Shown: one piece after another, positions 9,188 through 21,900 of the stretch
How positions within the stretch are numbered: the first letter of the stretch is position 1
How the letters are laid out: every line of letters begins with the position of its first letter
From: CAVSNH01 sp963729275
GTDB lineage: Bacteria; Actinomycetota; Acidimicrobiia; Acidimicrobiales; RAAP-2
Length of the DNA stretch: 64,000 nucleotides
Reading direction: 5' to 3'
Assembly (NCBI GenBank): GCA_963729275.1
Contig: CAVSNH010000007.1
Span: forward strand, 1-64,000
Program-made: the position numbers and the translations under genes
Notes under the pieces: model-generated
Seen by the model: the letters and a program-made list of their open reading frames with translations, nothing else
Database searches by the model: none
What the model was told of the DNA's origin: nothing

Positions 9188-9269
9188 GCACCCAGTGTGC
9201 CGCCTACCCGGTCGGCACCGGGCCGGCGACCTCCCCCACCCGACAGGCACGCACCACCGGCGACCGCCG

Positions 9270-10871
9270 ATGTCAGACTGGGTCGTGGCCGCTCTGCCCT
9301 CCGCGACGACCCCCGAGGTGGTGCGCCGACAACGGCTGACCCTGGCCGCCATGTGCATCGCCCAGGGCATGACCCTGCTCGACGTGACCATCGTCAACAC
9401 CGCGCTGCCGTCCATCCAGCGCCAGCTGCACATGACCCCCGGCCAGCTCGAATGGGTCATCAGCGCCTACGCCCTGAGCCTGGCCGCCTTTATCCCTCTC
9501 GGTGGCGCCCTGGGCGATCGCTTCGGCCGCAAGCGCCTGTTCCTGGGGGGGATGGTGGTGTTCACCACCGGATCCATCGCCTGCGCCCTCTCGTCCACCG
9601 ACCTCGAACTCATCGGCTCGCGGGCTCTGCAGGGCGTCGGCGGGGCGGTGATGTCGGCGCTGACCCTCTCGATCCTCACCGAGACCTATCCCCCGGCCCG
9701 CCGGGCCGGAGCCTTCGGGATCTGGGCGGCCATCGCCGGTTTGGGCTTCGGCCTCGGACCGGTGGTGGGCGGCCTCCTCCTCTCCGTGTTCGACTGGTCG
9801 TCGATCTTCTGGGTCAACGTTCCCATCGCCGTGGCCGGCCTGGTCGTGGCCGTCCTGGCCGTGGCCGAGTCTCGCGACCCGAGCGCTCGCCACCTCGACA
9901 CCGTCGGCGTGGTTGGCCTCGCCCTCGGCCTGCTCGGTATCACCTTCGGCCTCATCGAGTCGTCCACCCATCCTTGGGGAAGCCGGTTGGTGGCCGGACC
10001 GCTGCTGGTCGGCGTGGCCTTCGTCGTCGGGTTCGCGCTGTGGGAGCGTCGGACGTCGACGCCCATGCTCCCGCCGCAGCTGCTGCGGGCTCGCAGCTTC
10101 GTGACCGGCTGCGGCGTCTACTTCTTGGCCTACCTGGCCCTCACCGGCGTGATGTTCTACGTGACCCTGCTGTTCCAGAACGTCGAAGGCTGGTCCCCGC
10201 TCCGCACCGGCCTGTCGTGGCTGTCGATGAACATTCCGTTCCTCGTCACCGCGCAATTCACCGGTCGGCTGAACCGACGCTTCCCTCCGGGGGCTGTGGT
10301 GGCCGGTGGTTGTCTGGTCGGCGCCTGCGGCGTGGCCATCCTCGGCTCACTGGGCGAGTCGACGCCGTTCGCCGTCGCCTTCGTCGGCTATGTGCTGCTC
10401 GGGTCGGGATGGGGGGCGCTCGTGCCCAGCACCATCAATGTGGCCATGCGGGACGTGCCCCCCGGCACCTCGGGCGGCGCCTCGGGAATCGTGAACGCGG
10501 CCCGCCAGGTGGGCACGTCGGTCGGGCTGGCCGTCCTCGGGGCCATCGGCGTGCACGCGGCCACCTCGGCCTGGGCCGCGCGCACCTCGTCGGTGGCCGG
10601 GGCCGCCCAGCACGCCCAGGCGGTGGCCGGCGCCCAGATCGCGCTGGTCACCACGTCCCTCGGCCCCGCCGTTCGGCGCGACGCCGTCGACGCCTTCCTG
10701 ACCGGCTATCACTGGGCCCTCCTCACCGCGGCCGCCTGCACGCTGGTGGCCGGCGGGGTGGCGGCCGCCGGACTCCGGCTGGGACGGCCGGCGGTGCCGG
10801 AGCCGGCATCCGCCCCGGGACGCACGCCGACCTTCGAACCGGGTTCGAATCCGGCCCGGACGGTACACTGA
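9270..10871 (+). CDS. MFS drug/proton antiporter, DHA2 (14-helix, EmrB/QacA) type
   Basis: About 533 residues from the ATG at 9270; an earlier ATG at 9180 would overlap the uvrC start. The protein has about 14 hydrophobic segments. The early motif LDVTIVNTALPSIQRQL, the A-motif GGALGDRFGRKRLFLGG and the motif-C-like GLGFGLGPVVGGLLL are typical of DHA2 exporters. It probably expels hydrophobic or cationic compounds. The substrate cannot be read from sequence and no regulator is adjacent. A TACACT hexamer at its very end might serve the downstream nadA gene. Confidence 0.88.
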   Translation: MSDWVVAALPSATTPEVVRRQRLTLAAMCIAQGMTLLDVTIVNTALPSIQRQLHMTPGQLEWVISAYALSLAAFIPLGGALGDRFGRKRLFLGGMVVFTTGSIACALSSTDLELIGSRALQGVGGAVMSALTLSILTETYPPARRAGAFGIWAAIAGLGFGLGPVVGGLLLSVFDWSSIFWVNVPIAVAGLVVAVLAVAESRDPSARHLDTVGVVGLALGLLGITFGLIESSTHPWGSRLVAGPLLVGVAFVVGFALWERRTSTPMLPPQLLRARSFVTGCGVYFLAYLALTGVMFYVTLLFQNVEGWSPLRTGLSWLSMNIPFLVTAQFTGRLNRRFPPGAVVAGGCLVGACGVAILGSLGESTPFAVAFVGYVLLGSGWGALVPSTINVAMRDVPPGTSGGASGIVNAARQVGTSVGLAVLGAIGVHAATSAWAARTSSVAGAAQHAQAVAGAQIALVTTSLGPAVRRDAVDAFLTGYHWALLTAAACTLVAGGVAAAGLRLGRPAVPEPASAPGRTPTFEPGSNPARTVH

Positions 10872-10994
10872 CCTCACGCCGGCCTGGTATCCGGCGACAT
10901 TCACAGAGCTCCGGGGCCGACATCCCCGCGGACGGGCGACCAGGCTGTCCCCGCCGGCCATCGCCGGAGCACCTCCCCGAAGGGGGTCATACAG

Positions 10995-12107
10995 ATGCTG
11001 CGGCTTCAGACGGCACTCCCCGACCGCTATACCACGGCGGATCCGGACCAACTGGCCACCTGGGTCGCCAGAGCCAAAGAGAGGCTCGGCGACCGGCTCA
11101 TCATCCTCGGTCACCACTACCAGCGCGACGAGGTCATGCACTGGGCCGACGCCCGGGGCGACTCCTTCGGGCTGTCCCGGCTGGCCGCCGAGCAGACCCG
11201 AGCCGAGTTCGTCGTGTTCTGCGGCGTCCACTTCATGGCCGAGTCGGCGGACATCCTCACCGGACCCCACCAGCAGGTGATCCTTCCCGACCTCAACGCC
11301 GGGTGCTCGATGGCCGACATGGCCGACATCGACTCCGTCGAGGAGGCGTGGGACGTCCTCGCTACCGTGACCGACACCGATCGGGTCGTGCCCGTGACCT
11401 ATATGAACTCGTCGGCAGCCCTCAAGGCCTTCGTGGGCCGGCACGCCGGCGTGGTGTGCACCTCCTCCAACGCCCGCGCCGTGCTGCGTTGGGCTCTGGG
11501 CGACGGCACCCAAGTAGGCCGGGGCGATCAGGTGCTCTTCTTCCCCGACCAGCATCTCGGGCGCAACACCGGCTTCGAGCTTGGCTACGCCGCCGGCGAC
11601 ATGGCCGTCTGGAACCCCCGGCTGGAGCGAGGTGGCTTGGACGACGCCACGCTCAAGACGGCCACGCTGCTCTTGTGGAAGGGCCACTGCTCCGTCCACC
11701 AGCGCTTCCGTCCCGAGCACGTGGACGCCTTCCGCCGGGAGCATCCCGACGGGATCGTCATCGCCCATCCGGAGTGCGCCCACGAGGTCGTCGAGCTGGC
11801 CAACCAGGTGGGCTCCACCGACTACATCATCCGGGCCGTGGCCGAGGCCCCGAGCGGCTCGGTCATCGGCGTCGGCACCGAGATCCACCTCGTGAAGCGG
11901 CTCGACGACGAGACGCCGGACAAGACGGTCGTCTCGCTCGACCCGCTCATCTGCCCCTGCTCGACCATGTTCCGCATCGACGCCGCCCATCTGGCCTGGG
12001 TGCTCGAGGGTCTGGTGGACGGCGAGGTCCGCAACCGGATCACCGTCGACGAGGAGACGGCTCGCTGGGCCCGGGTCGCCCTCGAGCGGATGTTGGCCAC
12101 CGTCTGA
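10995..12107 (+). CDS. nadA: Quinolinate synthase A
   Basis: 370 residues. It condenses iminoaspartate with dihydroxyacetone phosphate to quinolinate for NAD synthesis, using a [4Fe-4S] cluster. Conserved blocks are ILGHHYQRDEV, PDLNAGCSMADMA (Cys104), WKGHCSVHQRF, AHPECAHEV and LICPCSTMFRID. These supply the three expected cluster cysteines, in AGCSMAD, KGHCSV and CPCS. nadB and nadC are not adjacent. The 123-bp leader ends in a small CCCC-GAA-GGGG hairpin covering the probable ribosome-binding G-run. Its 3' end faces uvrA. Confidence 0.95.
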   Translation: MLRLQTALPDRYTTADPDQLATWVARAKERLGDRLIILGHHYQRDEVMHWADARGDSFGLSRLAAEQTRAEFVVFCGVHFMAESADILTGPHQQVILPDLNAGCSMADMADIDSVEEAWDVLATVTDTDRVVPVTYMNSSAALKAFVGRHAGVVCTSSNARAVLRWALGDGTQVGRGDQVLFFPDQHLGRNTGFELGYAAGDMAVWNPRLERGGLDDATLKTATLLLWKGHCSVHQRFRPEHVDAFRREHPDGIVIAHPECAHEVVELANQVGSTDYIIRAVAEAPSGSVIGVGTEIHLVKRLDDETPDKTVVSLDPLICPCSTMFRIDAAHLAWVLEGLVDGEVRNRITVDEETARWARVALERMLATV

Positions 12108-12147
12108 ACGAGGCGCCCCGGCCCGCCCATCGGCATCGGCCAGGCGC

Positions 12148-15183
<3,036 letters not shown>

Positions 15184-15233
15184 CGCGCCGAGGATACCGA
15201 CCTGGGGCTCGCGCCTGGCCGGGGCCCGGCGGC

Positions 15234-17369
15234 TCAGGAGGTTGCCGTTTCCTCGAGGATGCCGCCATCGCCGGCCGGTACGGCCGACCCGTCGACCGGG
15301 TCACGCAATCCGAGGGCCCGCAGCTCGGCGATCTCATCGCGGAGCATGGCCGCCTCCTCGAAGCGCAGGTCCTCGGCCGCCTTGTTCATCTCGCCCTGCA
15401 AGCGGTGGATGAGGGTGGAGAGCTCGTCGGCATCCGGTCCGAGCTCGGCCACCATGGCCGCGGCCGCGGCCCGGGGGTCGCCGGCCAGTCGGCCGGCCCG
15501 GCGGCCGCGACCCGTGCCCGGCCGCCGCTCGACGGTGCCGGTGGCGGCGGCCGCCGCCGACCCGATGGTCTCGCCACGAACCCGCTCGAGGATGTCGGTC
15601 ACCGACTTGGAGATCGATTGGGGGTCGATGCCGTGGGCCTCGTTGTAGGCGATCTGGCGGGCCCGACGCCGCTGGGTCTCTCCCACCGCCGCCCGCATCG
15701 AGTCGGTCACCGTGTCGGCGTACATGACCACCCGGCCGGCCACGTTGCGAGCCGCCCGCCCCATGGTCTGGATGAGGGAGGAGGCCGAGCGCAGGAACCC
15801 CTCCTTGTCGGCGTCGAGGATGGCCACCAGAGCCACCTCGGGCAGGTCGAGGCCCTCCCGCAGCAGGTTGATGCCGACCAGGACGTCGAAGATGCCGAGA
15901 CGCAGGTCGCGGATGAGCTCGACTCGGGCGATGGTGTCGATGTCCGAGTGCAAGTACTGCACACGGACCCCCTGCTCGGCCAGGTACTCGGAGAGATCCT
16001 CGGCCATCTTTTTGGTAAGGGTCGTGACCAACACCCGGTGGCCGGCGGCCACGGTGGCATCGATGCGCACCCGGAGGTCGTCGATCTGTCCCGTGGTCGG
16101 GCGGATGTCGACCTCGGGATCGACGAGGCCGGTGGGACGGATGACCTGCTCGGCGATGTTGGTGCTGTGCTCGAACTCCCACGGGCCTGGGGTGGCCGAG
16201 AGCATGACGGTCTGGCCCGTCCGGGCCACGAACTCGTCGAAGCGCAACGGGCGGTTGTCGAGGGCGGAAGGCAGGCGGAACCCGTGCTCGACCAAGGTTT
16301 CCTTGCGGGACCGGTCGCCGGCGTACTGGCCGTGCAGCTGGGGCACGGCCACGTGGCTCTCGTCCAGCACGACCAAGAAGTTCTTCGGGAAGAAATCGAG
16401 CAAGGTGTAGGGGGTCTCGCCCGCGGCCCGTCCGTCGAGGTGCCGGCTGTAGTTCTCGATGCCGGAGCACACCCCTGTCTCGGCCAGCATCTCGAGGTCG
16501 AATTCGGTGCGCATGCGCAGGCGCTGGGCCTCGAGGAGCTTGCCCGCACCGGTCAGCTCGGCCAGCTGCTGGCGCAGCTCGACCTCGATGGAGGCGATGG
16601 CCGCCCGGAGACGCTCGTCCCCTGTCGTGTAGTGCGTGTTGGCGAAGATGACCAGCTCCTCGAGGTCGAGGCCGATCTCGCCGGTGACCACGTCGAAAGG
16701 TCGGATGCGCTCGACCGTGTCACCGAAGAATTCGATGCGCACCGCCTGGCTCTCGTAGGCGGCGTGGACCTCGACCGTGTCCCCGTGGACCCGGAACTGG
16801 CCGCGGGACAGGCTCTGGTCGTTGCGGCTGTACTGCAGGTCGACCAGCCGCCGGAGCAGGGCCCGCTGGTCGTGGATCTCCCCCGGGCTGAGGGTGATGA
16901 TCCGGTCGCGGTACTCGTCGGGCGATCCCAGTCCGTAGATGCAGGACACCGAGGCCACCACGATGGTGTCCGGGCGCATGAGCAGCGACGACGTCGTGGC
17001 GTGCCGGAGCCGGTCGATCTCGTCGTTGATGGACGAGTCCTTCTCGATGTAGGTGTCCGAGGAGGGCACGTAGGCCTCGGGCTGGTAGTAGTCGTAGTAG
17101 GAGACGAAGTACTCGACCCGGTTGCGGGGGAAGAACTCCTTGAGCTCGGCGGCCAACTGGGCGGCCAGCGACTTGTTCGGCTCGATGATCAGGGTGGGGC
17201 GCTGGACGGCCTCGATGGTCCAGGCGATGGTGGCCGTCTTGCCCGAGCCGGTGATCCCGAGGAGGGTCTGGTAGCGCTCCCCTCGTTCGATGCCCTCCAC
17301 CAGGGAGCGGATGGCCTGAGGCTGGTCGCCGGCCGGCTCGAACGGCGATGACACCTCGAATCGAGCCAT
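15234..17369 (-). CDS. uvrB: Excinuclease ABC subunit B
   Basis: 711 residues. It is a helicase-like DNA damage verifier: Walker [14 protein letters not shown] near residue 40, the beta-hairpin region [19 protein letters not shown], the DEAD-like [12 protein letters not shown] and motif [11 protein letters not shown]. The C-terminal UVR motif ([20 protein letters not shown]) binds UvrC. The N-terminal block [11 protein letters not shown] differs slightly from the usual APNKTLAAQL. It lies 50 bp upstream of uvrA and 76 bp downstream of coaE, the order seen in Mycobacterium. Confidence 0.97.
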   Translation of the reverse strand: MARFEVSSPFEPAGDQPQAIRSLVEGIERGERYQTLLGITGSGKTATIAWTIEAVQRPTLIIEPNKSLAAQLAAELKEFFPRNRVEYFVSYYDYYQPEAYVPSSDTYIEKDSSINDEIDRLRHATTSSLLMRPDTIVVASVSCIYGLGSPDEYRDRIITLSPGEIHDQRALLRRLVDLQYSRNDQSLSRGQFRVHGDTVEVHAAYESQAVRIEFFGDTVERIRPFDVVTGEIGLDLEELVIFANTHYTTGDERLRAAIASIEVELRQQLAELTGAGKLLEAQRLRMRTEFDLEMLAETGVCSGIENYSRHLDGRAAGETPYTLLDFFPKNFLVVLDESHVAVPQLHGQYAGDRSRKETLVEHGFRLPSALDNRPLRFDEFVARTGQTVMLSATPGPWEFEHSTNIAEQVIRPTGLVDPEVDIRPTTGQIDDLRVRIDATVAAGHRVLVTTLTKKMAEDLSEYLAEQGVRVQYLHSDIDTIARVELIRDLRLGIFDVLVGINLLREGLDLPEVALVAILDADKEGFLRSASSLIQTMGRAARNVAGRVVMYADTVTDSMRAAVGETQRRRARQIAYNEAHGIDPQSISKSVTDILERVRGETIGSAAAAATGTVERRPGTGRGRRAGRLAGDPRAAAAAMVAELGPDADELSTLIHRLQGEMNKAAEDLRFEEAAMLRDEIAELRALGLRDPVDGSAVPAGDGGILEETATS

Positions 17370-17445
17370 GCCGTCAGGGTAATGGTCGGGTGCGCGCCGA
17401 CCCGTTGGTCAGCCCCAGCCCACGGACGTCTCCGGCGGCGGGCGG

Positions 17446-18057
17446 TCAGCCGTCGGCCGCGGCCAGCTCGGCGAGCCGTGACCAGACCCGGTCGACCTCG
17501 GCCGCCAGGTGGGCGTCGTCACCGGAGTTGTCGATGACGAAATCGGCACCCTTGAGACGAGTGGCCCGGTCGGGCTGGGCGGCCATGCGGGCCCGGGCGT
17601 CCTCCTCGTTCATCAGCCGCTGTTCGACCAGGCGGCGCAGGGCAACCTCTGGGGGCGCGTCCACCACGACCACGGCAGCCAGGGACAGGAGGTCGCGGTG
17701 CTCGGCCCGTAGCAGCGGGATGTCCATGACCACCACCGCCCCCGGTGCGGCATGCCGGTCGCGCCGGGCCAGCATCTCGACGCCGATTGCCGGGTGGGTG
17801 ATGGCGTTGAGGTCGGCCAGGGCGGTCGGGTCGGCGAAGGCGATGGCGGCCAGGCTCGGGCGGTCGATGCGGCCGCTCTCGCCGAGGATCCCGGGCCCGA
17901 ACCGGTCGACCAGGGGCTGATAGGCGGGGCCGTCGGGCTCGACCACCTCGCGGGCCACCTGATCGGCGTCGACCAGCGCAGCGCCGTGCTCGACGAGGAG
18001 GGCGGCGACCGTCGACTTGCCCGCGCCGATCCCCCCGGTCAGCCCGACGACGACCAC
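17446..18057 (-). CDS. coaE: Dephospho-CoA kinase
   Basis: 203 residues from the GTG at 18057, preceded by GGAGG about five bases upstream; longer in-frame starts would run into the upstream gene. It phosphorylates dephospho-CoA, the last step of CoA synthesis. The P-loop VGLTGGIGAGKST is at the N-terminus, followed by LVDADQVAREVVEPD and ITHPAI, all characteristic. There is no C-terminal GrpB-like domain of the kind fused in mycobacterial CoaE. It lies 20 bp after the methyltransferase gene. Confidence 0.94.
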   Translation of the reverse strand: MVVVGLTGGIGAGKSTVAALLVEHGAALVDADQVAREVVEPDGPAYQPLVDRFGPGILGESGRIDRPSLAAIAFADPTALADLNAITHPAIGVEMLARRDRHAAPGAVVVMDIPLLRAEHRDLLSLAAVVVVDAPPEVALRRLVEQRLMNEEDARARMAAQPDRATRLKGADFVIDNSGDDAHLAAEVDRVWSRLAELAAADG

Positions 18058-18077
18058 GGGGCCTCCGGGCCTGGGGC

Positions 18078-18890
18078 TCAGGCCGCCGGGCGCGGCCGCG
18101 AAGCGGTGGCGAAGAGCACCATGGTGGTGCGGTCGAGCACGTCGGTCACGAAGAAGTCGTCGGCGGTGATCCCCGACGCCCCTCCCGAGTCGCCTCGGGC
18201 GATCAACCGGTAGGCGAGCGGCAGCGCCCGCGTGTAGGCGGCGATGTACCACGAGCGCGGCATGCGGTGGCGAAGGTCGAACACGTCCAGGCGGAGCACC
18301 TTCTGCGCCTTGATCCGGCGGGCGGCGAAGTCGGCCTTGACCGGTGGCGTGGCGTCGAGGCCCTGGATGGTCACCTCGGTGAAATGACGCTCGAGCAAGG
18401 ACCGGAGCTCGTCCGGCTCGAACAGGTACAAGTGGAAGGGGTTCTCGAAGTCGGCCGGCGCGTTGGGGGTGAGGAAGAAGACGGTGCCGTCGGCGCCCAG
18501 GACCCGGGCCAGCTCGCGCACGTGGTCCTCGGGCACGGTGAAGTGCTCGATGAGATGTGAGGAGCAGGCCCAGCGAAAGGAGCCCGGGGCGAGCCCGAGG
18601 GCAGTGGCGTCCATCTGGGCCACCCTGAGCCCCTTTGTCCCCCACCGCTCCTGCGCCGCCGAGGTGGCGTCGGCGCTGTAGTCGACGCCGACCACCGGCC
18701 GGTCGGGAGCCATCAGGCGGGCCGACTCGAAACCCTGCCCGCATCCCACGTCCAGGGCCAGGCCGGGGCCCAGCCGCTCGATCACCGTTCGGTAGCCGGC
18801 CGCGTGCAGAGCGAGCAAGGAGTCCGGGGTCACGCCTTCGACCGGCCGTTCGCCGGTGAGGCGCTTGGAGGACGGGGCCTCGGTGGTCAT
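18078..18890 (-). CDS. Class I SAM-dependent methyltransferase
   Basis: About 270 residues from the ATG at 18890; a GTG at 18962 would give 294. Motif I is ALDVGCGQGFE, followed by VVGVDYS and SSHLIEHF. It is a Methyltransf_11-like Rossmann domain with a C-terminal extension of about 110 residues. The substrate is unknown. It is divergent from the AftD-like gene, so a role in modifying an envelope glycan or lipid is possible but unproven. It may be co-transcribed with coaE. Confidence 0.78.
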   Translation of the reverse strand: MTTEAPSSKRLTGERPVEGVTPDSLLALHAAGYRTVIERLGPGLALDVGCGQGFESARLMAPDRPVVGVDYSADATSAAQERWGTKGLRVAQMDATALGLAPGSFRWACSSHLIEHFTVPEDHVRELARVLGADGTVFFLTPNAPADFENPFHLYLFEPDELRSLLERHFTEVTIQGLDATPPVKADFAARRIKAQKVLRLDVFDLRHRMPRSWYIAAYTRALPLAYRLIARGDSGGASGITADDFFVTDVLDRTTMVLFATASRPRPAA

Positions 18891-18963
18891 GGACGGACTC
18901 GGGCGGTCGCCTGGGAGTTGTCCAACCGCATGCCGGCGCCATCGTGCCCGCTCATCGGACACT

Positions 18964-18969
18964 TACACT
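18964..18969 (+). promoter_or_regulatory. Candidate -10 element for the AftD-like gene
   Basis: TACACT fits the actinobacterial TANNNT -10 consensus and ends ten bases before the GTG at 18980. This suggests a leaderless or nearly leaderless transcript. No convincing -35 hexamer is seen at the right spacing. Confidence 0.4.
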
Positions 18970-18979
18970 ACCGAGACCC

Positions 18980-21900
18980 GTGTCGGACCCCTCACCTGCC
19001 ACGACCGCCGGCCGGCTCGACAGGGCCTACCGAGCCGTGCGGTCCCCCAGTCGGCTGCGCAGCGCCCTCGACTATGCGGGCCTGGCCGTCGTCGCGTTCG
19101 TCCCCATGCTGTGGTCGCGGCCGGGCGTGGTCACCGACGACACTAAGACCTACCTCTACCTGGACCCCGGCCGCTACGTGCGGGAGGCGGTCTCGCTTTG
19201 GACGCCGAGCGTGGGCATGGGGACCGTCACCCACGAGAACATCGGTTACCTCCTGCCCATGGGCCCCTTCTACTGGGGGCTGGCCGAGCTGCACGTGCCC
19301 CTCTGGGTCGCCCAGCGCCTGTGGATGGGCTGCCTGCTCTTCGCCGCCGGGGCCGGCGCCCTCTACCTCTGCCGGGTCATCGGGTTGGGGGGGCCGGGAC
19401 GCTACGTGACCGCTCTCGCCTTCATGTACACCCCCTACGTCCTGCAGTACGCGGGGCGGATCTCGGTCATCCTCATGCCCTGGGCCGGCCTGCCCTGGAT
19501 GGTCGCCTTCGTCATCCTGGCCACTCGACGGGGTGGCTGGCGTTATCCGGCCCTCTTCGCCCTGGTCGTCGCCCTGGTGAGCGGCATCAACGCCAGCTCC
19601 ATCATCTACGTCGGCATCGCCCCCGTCCTGTGGCTGCCCTACGCCGTGATCGTGGCGCGCGAGGCCACCTGGCGCCGGGTGTGGGGGGTGGCCTGGCGGA
19701 CGGGGCTGCTCTGCGCCCTCGTCTCGCTGTGGTGGGCCGTCGGCCTGCAGATCGAGGCGGCCTACGGGGTCAACGTCCTCAAGGTCACGGAGACGGTGCC
19801 GGCCACCTCGAGCGCCTCATTGGCCTCCGAGGTCCTCCGTGGCCTCGGCTACTGGTACTTCTACGGCGCCGACCGGGTGGGTCCCTGGACCCAGAACATG
19901 GTGGCCTACACGCAGAACATCGCCCTCATCCTGGTGAGCTTCCTCCTGCCCGCCCTCTGCTTCCTCGCCGCCGTCTTCTCCCGGTGGCGCTACCGGTCGT
20001 ACTTCGTCCTCATCACGGTGGTCGGAACGGTCCTGGCCGTCGGGCCCAACCCCTATACGAGCCCCACGGGCGTCGGCTCCCTCATCAAGGACTTCATGGT
20101 CGACACCACGGCCGGCCTTGCCCTTCGCTCCACCGACCGGGCATCGCCGCTCGTGATCCTCGGTCTGGCCATCTTCTTGGGGGCGGGGGTCACGGCGGTG
20201 TGCGCCCGGATCCGTCCGCTCGGGCTGGCCGTGGCGGCGGTGGCCACCGCGGTCGTGGCCGGAGCGTCGGTGCCCCTGTGGACCGGAGGGATCGTGGCCA
20301 ACGGCTTCACCCAACCGGCGTCCCCGCCGGCCTACGTGCACCAGGCGGCGTCGGCCCTCAACGACAAGCACCCCGGCACTCGGGTGTACGCGCTGCCCGG
20401 CAACGACTTCGCCGCCGACCGGTGGGGCGACACCATCGACACGGTCTACCCCGGGCTCATGACGCGTCCGTTCGTCACCCATGAACAGCAGATCATGGGC
20501 TCACTGGCCACAGCCGACGTGCTGCAGGCAGTCGACTCCCCACTCCAAAACGGGACCATGGACTGGAACGCCCTCGCCCCCATGGCCTCGCTCATGGACG
20601 CCGGTGACGTGCTCGTGCAGTACGACCAGGCCTACGAGCGCTACGGCACGCCCAACCCTCAGCAGCTGGCCCTCGACCTGGCCACCACGCCGACCGGGCT
20701 CAGCGACCCGGTCGACTACGGCACCCCGCGGCCCAACATCTCCCTCATCCCGGAACTCGACGAGGCGGCACTGGCCCGCCCACCCAACCAGGGCTGGACG
20801 TCCCCGCTCGTCTCCTACACGGTGGCCGATCCCCGGCCCATCGTGCGGGCCGAGTCGGCGTCCAACCCCCTCGTCGTCGACGGGGACGCCGACGGCATCG
20901 TCGCCGCCGCCGATGTCGGGCTCCTGTCCGGCAACCCCACCATCTACTACGCCGGCACGTTGGACACCGACGCCGGCATCCGGGCCGCCACTCTCGGTGC
21001 CCCCGCCGACCTGGTGGTGACGGACACCAACCGCAAAGAGGGCTACCGGTGGAACACCCTGAGCGAGAACACGGGCTACACCGAGACGGCGTCCCAGGGC
21101 CCGGACACGTCGGACCCGACCGACGCCCCCCTCGACCTGTTCCCGGCGGCCCCGGCCGACTCGCAGACCACGGCCATCCTGCCCGGCCTCCAGTCGGTCA
21201 CCGCCTCGACCTACGGATCGTCCATCACCTACCTGCCCGAGGACCGCCCCTCGGCCGCTCTCGACGGCGACACCGATACGGCCTGGCTCACCGACCCCAC
21301 CGTCCAGCAGCGTGGGCAGTGGTGGCAGGCCACCTTCTCGACGCCGAAGACCATCGACAACCTGGTGCTCGTGCAACCGTTGAACGGCGTCTACGACCGG
21401 ACGATCAGTCGGGTGCGCATCACCTTCGACGGCGGCCATGCCGTCTCGGCATCACTCGGGCCGGCGTCACTCACCACCGCTGGGCAGGTCCTGCACTTCT
21501 CGTCCCGGACCTTCCGCACGCTGCGCATCACCGTGACCCGCGTACACACGACGGGACCGACGCCACCGCTCGGCCAAGGCAGCTCGGTGGGCTTCGCCGA
21601 GGTGGGCATTCCCGGGGTGAACGTGCAAGAGGTCATCTCCATGCCGCAGGACCTGCTGCGGGCGGCCGGAAGTGCCTCACTGCGTGACCGGTTGAGCCTG
21701 GTCATGACCCGGCTGCGGGCCTCGGGCACACCGCCCCAGTCCGACACCGAGCCCAGCCTCGACCGGACCTTCTGGCTGCCCACCGCCCGCACCTTCTCGA
21801 TGACGGGCACGGCCCGCATCTCACCCCTCATCCCCGATGACATGATCGATCGGCTCGTCGGCCGGCCCGGCTCCGACTACGACGGCCTCGTCGCCTATTC

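Noticed and set aside
18891..18962. Extended N-terminus of the coaE-proximal methyltransferase from the GTG at 18962
   Set aside because: The extra 24 residues are not domain-like and would bring the start very close to the divergent AftD-like promoter; the ATG at 18890 is preferred, though not proven.
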